Shown here piece after piece: positions 58,903-64,000 of a DNA stretch of 64,000 nucleotides. Made by a program: the position numbers and the translations under genes. The notes under the pieces are model-generated. The model saw only the letters and a program-made list of their open reading frames with translations. It was not told the origin of the DNA and did no database searches. Source of the stretch: an uncultured Verrucomicrobiota bacterium (GTDB taxonomy: Bacteria; Verrucomicrobiota; Verrucomicrobiia; Opitutales; Opitutaceae); NCBI GenBank assembly GCA_903898675.1, contig CAIUGM010000010.1, positions 1 through 64,000 of the forward strand, read 5' to 3'. Positions within the stretch are counted from its first letter, which is position 1. Each line of letters opens with the position of its first letter.

Positions 58903-58908
58903 TCCCCT

Positions 58909-59463
58909 TTAGCTGGCTCCCGCCGGTTTGGCGTCGGGTGCCGCCGCGTGCCGCCGCGCGCGGGTGATCGGGTATTTTATCCCGACATGATAAACCGTCA
59001 TGAGGATCAGCATGCCCAGCAAGGCGTAGACCAGGCCTTCCAGCGTGGTCGGCACGGCGGGCTTGAAGACCGACCACGTCGCGCGCGCGATGGAGGAATC
59101 GAGATGACCCAGGAAGACGAACGGCCGCGACCACAGCGAGGCGTCCTGCAGGGCGGTCTGCGCGGCGGTCAGGGTGTCGACCCGCGTGACGGCTTCCGTC
59201 ATGACGCCGCCGAGCCTGGCGACGGCGGGATCGGGATTGGCGGCGGTCTGCCCGATCAGCCGGTCGAGGGTGAGGCCTGACTGCAGGGCCGCGTGCTCGA
59301 ATTGCTGGAGCTGGCGGCGCGCCTCGTCGAGGTGGCCGCCGAGACGCTGCACATACTGCTGCATGAACTCCGGCACCTGGGAGAATAGAATGGCGCCGGT
59401 CACGCATAACACGCGATCCAGGATGCTTTCGCCCGCTTCCAGCAGGCTTCGGCCGGGTTTCAT
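58909..59463 (-). CDS. DUF2937 membrane protein
   Basis: A 184-residue DUF2937 protein. The N-terminal helix ILDRVLCVTGAILFSQVPEF and the following QQYVQRLGGHLDEARRQLQQ (residues about 30-65) are the family hallmark; a long soluble coiled coil follows (ALQSGLTLDRLIGQTAANPD, VTRVDTLTAAQTALQDASLW) and the C-terminus ends in a membrane helix (LEGLVYALLGMLILMTVYHV). Role unknown. The start is the ATG before KPGRSLL; a TTG further up is rejected. Divergent from the acetylxylan-esterase-like gene. Confidence 0.85.
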   Translation of the reverse strand: MKPGRSLLEAGESILDRVLCVTGAILFSQVPEFMQQYVQRLGGHLDEARRQLQQFEHAALQSGLTLDRLIGQTAANPDPAVARLGGVMTEAVTRVDTLTAAQTALQDASLWSRPFVFLGHLDSSIARATWSVFKPAVPTTLEGLVYALLGMLILMTVYHVGIKYPITRARRHAAAPDAKPAGAS

Positions 59464-59588
59464 GAGGCGAACGTGGAGTTGGTTTGAGGGCAAGGCAAGC
59501 TGGGCATCGGGATGGTGACTGGTACAACAAGAGTATCGACCGGCCGGGTTTGGTTCCTAAGTTGGTGGGACGTTCCCCGTTTTACCCC

Positions 59589-60497
59589 ATGAAACTGCCC
59601 CTCGCCCTGATTCTCGCCCTGATGATTTTTGGTCAAGCCGCGGCCCCGGCTGCACCCCAGCCAAGTTTGCTCTGGCCGGATAAGGTTCCGGGCGAGAAAG
59701 GGACGCTGTCGCCCGAGGTCGATGTCACCACGGCCAAGGACGACCTGATCGCCGGCCGGCCGGTCATCCGCCTCGGCAATGTGTCCACGCCGACCCTGAC
59801 CATCTACAAGCCGGACCCGGCCAAGGACACGGGCGCGTCCGTGCTGGTCTGCCCCGGTGGCGGCTACTACATCCTCGCGCTCGATCTGGAGGGCACCGAG
59901 GTCTGCGAGTGGTTGAACTCCATCGGCGTCACCGGGATCCTGCTCAAGTACCGCGTGCCCCGGCGCGAGGGATTGCCGATGTACACCGCACCGCTGCAGG
60001 ACGCCCAGCGGGCGATGGGTCTGATCCGCCACCAGGCGCGGGAGCTCGGGCTCGATCCGCACCGGATCGGCGTGCTCGGCTTTTCGGCGGGCGGCCACCT
60101 CGCCGCGGCGCTGAGCAACAATCATGGCGCGCGCACCTACCCGGTCATCGATGCCGCGGACGGGGAAAGCTGCCGGCCGGATTTCGCCGTGCTCATCTAC
60201 CCGGCCTACCTCACGGACAAGGATAAGGGCGAACAGGTCGTGCCGGAGCTGCCGGTGAGTGTGACCAACACGCCGCCGACTTTCCTCGCGATGGCGCAGG
60301 ATGATCCGATCCGGGTGGAAACGGCGCTCCACTATTACCTGGCGGTGAAGAACGCCGGCGTCCCGGCGGAGCTTCACCTTTATCCGAAGGGCGGCCACGG
60401 CTACGGGCTGCGGCGCACGGCGGTCACGGTCACCACGTGGCCCGACCGCGTGGCCGACTGGATGCAGGCGTCCGGCTGGCTCAAGCCGGCGAAATAA
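59589..60497 (+). CDS. Secreted acetylxylan-esterase-like alpha/beta-hydrolase
   Basis: A 302-residue exported esterase of the BD-FAE / acetyl esterase group that removes acetyl or similar groups from plant polysaccharides. Signal peptide 1-22. Oxyanion-hole motif CPGGGYY (88-94), nucleophile S167 in GFSAGGHLA, acid in AQDDPIRVE, histidine in KGGHGYGL. The order and the HPGGG-to-CPGGG change are typical. It fits with the glycosidases of the window but is not in an operon with them. Confidence 0.9.
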   Translation: MKLPLALILALMIFGQAAAPAAPQPSLLWPDKVPGEKGTLSPEVDVTTAKDDLIAGRPVIRLGNVSTPTLTIYKPDPAKDTGASVLVCPGGGYYILALDLEGTEVCEWLNSIGVTGILLKYRVPRREGLPMYTAPLQDAQRAMGLIRHQARELGLDPHRIGVLGFSAGGHLAAALSNNHGARTYPVIDAADGESCRPDFAVLIYPAYLTDKDKGEQVVPELPVSVTNTPPTFLAMAQDDPIRVETALHYYLAVKNAGVPAELHLYPKGGHGYGLRRTAVTVTTWPDRVADWMQASGWLKPAK

Positions 60498-60539
60498 TCC
60501 CGCTCGATTCGCGCGGCTCCAAGCCGCTAGGCTGCGCCC

Positions 60540-60830
60540 ATGAAATATTATTTCTGCAAGCTGCACGCCCCGCGGCCGACGTTTGCCCAGACGATGACCC
60601 CGGCGGAGGGGAAACTGATGGCGGAGCATGGCGCCTACCTGCGGACGTTTCCCGGGGCGGTGGCCTTCGGCCCGGTGGCCGATCCCGCGGGGTTTTATGG
60701 CGTCGGCATCTGGGAACTGCCGGACGAGGCCGACATCAAGGCCATCTGTGACGGCGATCCCACCATCAAGTCCGGCCTCGGGTTCCGTTACGAAATCCAT
60801 CCGATGCCCCAGGTGGTCATCCGGAAGTAG
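60540..60830 (+). CDS. YciI-family protein
   Basis: A 96-residue YCII-related protein of the dimeric alpha/beta-barrel type. YYFCKLHAPRPTFAQTMTPA, EGKLMAEHGAYLRTF and FGPVADPAGFYGVGIWEL carry the conserved early His and the Asp of the proposed active site; reaction is not established. Cytosolic. The next gene begins 18 bp downstream on the same strand, so the pair with the VOC protein is likely co-transcribed. Confidence 0.88.
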   Translation: MKYYFCKLHAPRPTFAQTMTPAEGKLMAEHGAYLRTFPGAVAFGPVADPAGFYGVGIWELPDEADIKAICDGDPTIKSGLGFRYEIHPMPQVVIRK

Positions 60831-60848
60831 CCCCGGCTCCCCCGCGAC

Positions 60849-61241
60849 ATGCAAGCGCAGATTGGCGCCGTGACTTTCCTCGTCCGGGACTACGACGAGG
60901 CCATCGCTTTTTTCACGCAGGCGCTGCGCTTCTCGCTCGTGGAGGACAGCGCGCTGGGCGACGGCAAGCGCTGGGTCCTGGTGGCGCCGCCCGGTGGCGC
61001 CGGCGTCCGCCTGCTGCTGGCCCGGGCCGCGAACCCGGAACAGCTGGCCGCCGTGGGCCGGCAGGCGGGCGGCCGGGTTTTTCTTTTCCTGCACACCGAT
61101 GATTTCGCGCGCGATCACCAGGCGATGAAGCAACACGGGGTTCGCTTTGCCGAGGAGCCGCGCCACGAGGCCTACGGCACCGTCGCGGTGTTCGAGGATC
61201 TCTACGGCAACAAGTGGGATTTGCTGCAGCTTAAGCGCTAG
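60849..61241 (+). CDS. VOC-superfamily (glyoxalase/bleomycin-resistance-like) protein
   Basis: A 130-residue vicinal-oxygen-chelate fold protein with two beta-alpha-beta-beta-beta modules: IGAVTFLVRDYDEAIAFFTQ, ALRFSLVED, GGRVFLFLHTDDFARDHQAM and the final VFEDLYGNKWDLLQ. The metal-binding E of the C-terminal strand appears as VFEDLYGN, the first-module His is absent, so metal binding may be incomplete. Substrate unknown. It lies 18 bp after the yciI-like gene. Confidence 0.88.
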   Translation: MQAQIGAVTFLVRDYDEAIAFFTQALRFSLVEDSALGDGKRWVLVAPPGGAGVRLLLARAANPEQLAAVGRQAGGRVFLFLHTDDFARDHQAMKQHGVRFAEEPRHEAYGTVAVFEDLYGNKWDLLQLKR

Positions 61242-61258
61242 GGTGGTTCGGGCCCCGG

Positions 61259-61435
61259 CTATCTGCCGAACGGGATGCTCACGTCGGCGCCCACTCGCGG
61301 CCGGAGATCGGGCCCGACTTGCGCCGAGCCCTGAAGCAGGCCGCAACCCGCGAGGGTTCCGCTCGCGGCGAGGGCCAGCGCCAGCCCGGCGACCAGTGAC
61401 AGGGAAGGGCGCGAGGCGGTCCGGGGAGGAGGCAT
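61259..61435 (-). CDS. Short lipoprotein
   Basis: A 58-residue putative lipoprotein: basic start, hydrophobic LVAGLALALAASG, lipobox LAGC, then only about 30 mature residues (GLLQGSAQVGPDLRPRVGAD) ending in IPFGR. Very short lipoproteins of this size are common but difficult to confirm. The ATG before PPPRTAS gives the signal the usual length. It converges on the VOC gene with an 18-bp gap. Confidence 0.55.
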   Translation of the reverse strand: MPPPRTASRPSLSLVAGLALALAASGTLAGCGLLQGSAQVGPDLRPRVGADVSIPFGR

Positions 61436-61695
61436 GCGGCAATGACGCACCCGGCTTCGGTTTGGTTCCATCGCGTCCGTTTACCGGCTGTTTTTTCACG
61501 GCGACCGGCTCAGTGGCCCGGGGCGGAGGAGAAGTTCACGCAACGGTCACACTTCGCGGGATTATTCCGGGAACCCGCGCTTCCATGGCCGGGTCGCATC
61601 AGCCATACCGCCCGATTCCACCGTTGGATTTTTACCCGACTGGAATCAAAGCTGCTGAAAGGTGGCTGGCGGGCCGGCCCTCCAACCCAATTTCC

Positions 61696-61935
61696 ATGAC
61701 CTCGTTCAACCAGTATCAGGACTATGCGCGTTCCCTGCTTGAGGACATCCAGTCGGCCGCCGCGAGCGTGCTGCCGCGCCGGGAGATGTTCACGGACTGG
61801 CTCGACGCCTTCCTGGCGCGCGCGGATCAGCTGGGGTTCCAGCTGAAGCCCGATGAGCTGGACACCTTGCTCGCGCTGGACCGGTTGCTCCGGATCAACC
61901 GGATCCCGGCCCGCGTCCGCCGCCGGCTCGAGTGA
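61696..61935 (+). CDS. Small helical protein, unknown
   Basis: A 79-residue soluble protein, apparently all helical: FNQYQDYARSLLEDIQSAAA, SVLPRREMFTDWLDAFLARA, and LKPDELDTLLALDRLLRINR. No cysteine, membrane helix or known motif; the size and helix-turn layout could suit a DNA- or protein-binding role, which is speculation. The ATG is the first in frame after a Pro-rich, non-protein-like stretch. Confidence 0.5.
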   Translation: MTSFNQYQDYARSLLEDIQSAAASVLPRREMFTDWLDAFLARADQLGFQLKPDELDTLLALDRLLRINRIPARVRRRLE

Positions 61936-62093
61936 GCTGCTTTTTCAGCGCAGGCGGTTGTTGAACCAGTTCACCGACCGGGTGACCAAGTCCTCGACGT
62001 TGGCCGGATTGCGGGAGTTGTGCCGCTCGTTTTCTTGGGCAACCCTCCTGGTTTCCATGTCCAGCGTGCGCAAACTGCGCAGCGGACACAAAA

Positions 62094-62120
62094 AAGCCGG
62101 AGGGCAGGGCCCTCCGGCTT
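62094..62120 (-). terminator. Terminator of second TonB-dependent receptor gene
   Basis: Twelve-base-pair stem AAGCCGGAGGGC / GCCCTCCGGCTT, loop AGG; on the minus strand it is followed by TTTTTTGTG, 27 bp past the stop. Confidence 0.9.
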
Positions 62121-62146
62121 GGCGCAGAGAAAAGGTGTCGTCTGGC

Positions 62147-64000
62147 TTACAACCGGTAGCGGAAGGTCAGCGAGGCACCGAGACCCTGGCGGCGGAACAC
62201 CACGTCGTTGCCGGCGAAGCTCACGTCGATCGGGTCATAGAGGGCTTCGTTGAGCAGGTTCTTGAAGCTGACCTGCACGTCCCACTTCTTTGACTTGTAG
62301 AACACGTAGCCATCGAGCTCGTATTGGAACGGGATCTTGAGCGTGCCCTCGTCGTTGGCGTTCTGCTGGCCGTTGAACTGCGGGCCGACCCCGAAGCCGA
62401 AGCCGTTGTCGAATTTGTAGGCGACAAAGAAGTTGGCGAGGAACGGCGGGACGCCGGGCGCCTTCATCTTGCCACCCGCCGGGGTGTAGCCGGCGAAACC
62501 GCCGGGGCCGCCGTAGTTCGGGCTGCCGTAGGGGAACCCGGAGTGGCCGGTGCCGGGCTTGCCGTCCACGATGATCGAGGAGGGATAGCCGTCGGTGTAG
62601 CTGCCGGTCTGCTCATAGAACGAGGGTCCGTAGGCGGTGGCGTTCTGGAAGGTCATTTTGGCGTTGATCGTCAGGTGCTTGTTGGGCTGGTAGACGCTGT
62701 CCAGTTCCAGGCCGTCGTCCTTGACCTTGTAGGGCGGCCCGATGAGCGGCACCGCGCGCTTGGTCTGGCGGAACACGGCCGCGGAGAAATACAGCGTGTT
62801 GTTGAGGAACGACTCCTTGTAACCCACTTCCGTGAGCTGGCTCAGGGATTTCATCGAGGCCTCGAGCTGCGCCTTGCTGCCGCCGGCGATGCCGCCGAAG
62901 TTGCCGCTGCCCAGGATCGCGTTCACCCGGTTGTACGTCACGTAGACCGAAGAGGTGTCCGAGGGTTTGTAGATCAGGCTGTTGAACGTGGAGAAATCGT
63001 TCGAATTGCCCGTGTACTTCGGACCCTGGGCCTGGCCCACGAGCGCCGGGTGGAATTCCTCCGCCGCAATGTGGTCGAGGCGGACGCCGATCACCCCGCT
63101 GACCTTGGGGGTGAACTTGACGTCATGCTGGTAGAACGCCGCGACATCGCTGAAATGATTGTCGGAATCGCTGCCACCACCGAAGCCCGGCTTGCCGGGA
63201 ACCGGCAGGCCGCCGCCGACGGTGCCGTTGCCGAGCGGCGGCGCATAGTACGGCCAGGTGGCCAGGTCATAGATGAAGAACGGCTCCGTCGAGAAGTCCT
63301 GGTAAAACTTCAGCTTCTCGTACTTCAGGTCGATGCCGGTGATCGCACTGTTCGTGGTGCCGCCGAGCTTGAATTCCGGCGTGTGCCACTCGAGGCGGTC
63401 ATTGACCGAAAAGTCGGTCGGGACGAATTCACTGTAGCCGTAAGACTCATACTTGCTCGAGGTGCGGCTTTCCGCGTACAGCAGATTGACGACCTTGCCA
63501 GAAACGCCGAGGTCGATGGTCGTCTTGGCCTGGCCCTGGTAACGTTCGGACCGGTCGTAGTCCTCCGGGGCCACCAGCGCGGTGTAGGGGGCGAGCTTGA
63601 CCGTGCGGGCGGTGGCGGGATCGAGCAGGGCGAACGCCGGGCCGCCGGTGACGGAACCGGCGATATAATCCTGGTGGTCGATCTGCGCCTGCGTCACGCG
63701 GTTGACGCCGCTGATCTCGTTGAAGCGGTTCTTGTACCACTGCACCCAGAGGTCGGTCGTGACGCTGCTGGTCGGTTTCCAGCTCAGGGCCGCGAAGATA
63801 TCATGGCTCTCGTTCTTGGTGCCGAGGTAGTAGCCGTCGCCGTCGCGCTCGAGGATGCTGATGCGGTAGGCGAGGGTCGGGCTGATCGGGCCGCTCGTGT
63901 CGAGCGTCCATTGGGGGTTATAGTAGCTGCGGCCGGTCGTCCAGTAACCCTGGGTCGTGGTGAACTCGGTGTGCTGCGTGTCGAAATACGGCTGCTTGGT
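62147..64000 (-). CDS. TonB-dependent receptor, N-terminus outside window
   Basis: The C-terminal 617 residues of an outer-membrane receptor; the first strands (WTLDTSGPISPTLAYRISIL) begin at the window edge and the signal peptide and plug are missing. The barrel shows alternating strands such as VFYKSKKWDVQVSFKNLLNE and ends in VVFRRQGLGASLTFRYRL, with an aromatic-rich terminal strand of outer-membrane type. It resembles the siderophore/sugar receptor class (TonB_dep_Rec) rather than the Oar type at 33.7 kb, judging from its KNLLNEALYDPIDVSFAG end. It has its own terminator. Cargo unknown. Confidence 0.9.
   Translation of the reverse strand, partial: TKQPYFDTQHTEFTTTQGYWTTGRSYYNPQWTLDTSGPISPTLAYRISILERDGDGYYLGTKNESHDIFAALSWKPTSSVTTDLWVQWYKNRFNEISGVNRVTQAQIDHQDYIAGSVTGGPAFALLDPATARTVKLAPYTALVAPEDYDRSERYQGQAKTTIDLGVSGKVVNLLYAESRTSSKYESYGYSEFVPTDFSVNDRLEWHTPEFKLGGTTNSAITGIDLKYEKLKFYQDFSTEPFFIYDLATWPYYAPPLGNGTVGGGLPVPGKPGFGGGSDSDNHFSDVAAFYQHDVKFTPKVSGVIGVRLDHIAAEEFHPALVGQAQGPKYTGNSNDFSTFNSLIYKPSDTSSVYVTYNRVNAILGSGNFGGIAGGSKAQLEASMKSLSQLTEVGYKESFLNNTLYFSAAVFRQTKRAVPLIGPPYKVKDDGLELDSVYQPNKHLTINAKMTFQNATAYGPSFYEQTGSYTDGYPSSIIVDGKPGTGHSGFPYGSPNYGGPGGFAGYTPAGGKMKAPGVPPFLANFFVAYKFDNGFGFGVGPQFNGQQNANDEGTLKIPFQYELDGYVFYKSKKWDVQVSFKNLLNEALYDPIDVSFAGNDVVFRRQGLGASLTFRYRL

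Noticed and set aside
44595-60497. A single polysaccharide-utilisation locus spanning the GH95, GH2, GH5 and esterase genes
   Set aside because: Genes are on both strands, separated by unrelated functions and individual terminators, and no SusC/SusD pair or sugar regulator is present.
1-64000. tRNA or rRNA genes and known riboswitches
   Set aside because: No cloverleaf-like sequence with a TTCGAAT-type T-loop, rRNA-like stretch, or conserved riboswitch core was recognised by eye; a covariance search could still find small RNAs.

Overview
The window is a 64 kb chromosomal segment of high-GC DNA. It most likely comes from a verrucomicrobial (Opitutaceae-like) bacterium. The evidence is a large set of secreted glycoside hydrolases (two GH2, GH29, GH95, GH5 and a GH172-type DUF2961 protein), TonB-dependent receptors with an Oar-like N-terminus, many short signal-peptide or lipoprotein genes, and a ribonucleotide reductase whose small subunit has the Chlamydia-type (subclass Ic) radical site. 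Taxonomy is inferred from gene content only; no rRNA or tRNA gene was seen.

Layout. 0-12 kb: glutaredoxin fragment, EngB GTPase, flavin monooxygenase, DUF4337, first GH2 enzyme, duplicated membrane protein, esterase, DUF983, RDDR-repeat protein, DUF2961 hydrolase and RsmH. 12-28 kb: a run of small, mostly monocistronic accessory genes (HD protein, esterases, phosphoesterase, small membrane proteins, a histidine kinase, GH29 fucosidase, DUF4256, PilZ, DUF1801, NHL propeller, ThuA, CPBP protease). Nearly every one is separated from the next by a copy of a dispersed hairpin-forming repeat. 28-33 kb: nrdB-nrdA. 33-37 kb: a complete TonB-dependent receptor. 37-48 kb: TrhA/PAQR, TspO, M20 peptidase, F420-like reductase, RluE-like synthase, a lipoprotein/pepT pair, DUF502, a glycine-zipper lipoprotein, GH95 and a CheY-like regulator. 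48-51 kb: an M3 peptidase (dcp) cut in two by a 678-bp element with inverted ends. 51-64 kb: second GH2, a small lipoprotein, GH5, a second CheY-like regulator, a PQQ/cytochrome c dehydrogenase, DUF2937, an acetylxylan-esterase-like hydrolase, YciI and VOC proteins, and the 3' part of a second TonB-dependent receptor.

How the genes work together. The secreted glycosidases, carbohydrate-esterase-like hydrolases and two outer-membrane receptors suggest a polysaccharide degrader able to remove galactosyl, fucosyl and beta-glucosyl residues. They are scattered rather than arranged as one utilisation locus. RsmH, EngB, RluE and NrdAB are housekeeping. The two single-domain response regulators are 134-residue paralogues without adjacent kinases; the one kinase in the window is about 30 kb or more from each.

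The most noteworthy points are the interrupted dcp gene, the tyrosine-less NrdB, a heptad repeat translated in frame inside the NrdA tail, and several interleaved families of intergenic inverted repeats that partition the accessory genes almost one by one.
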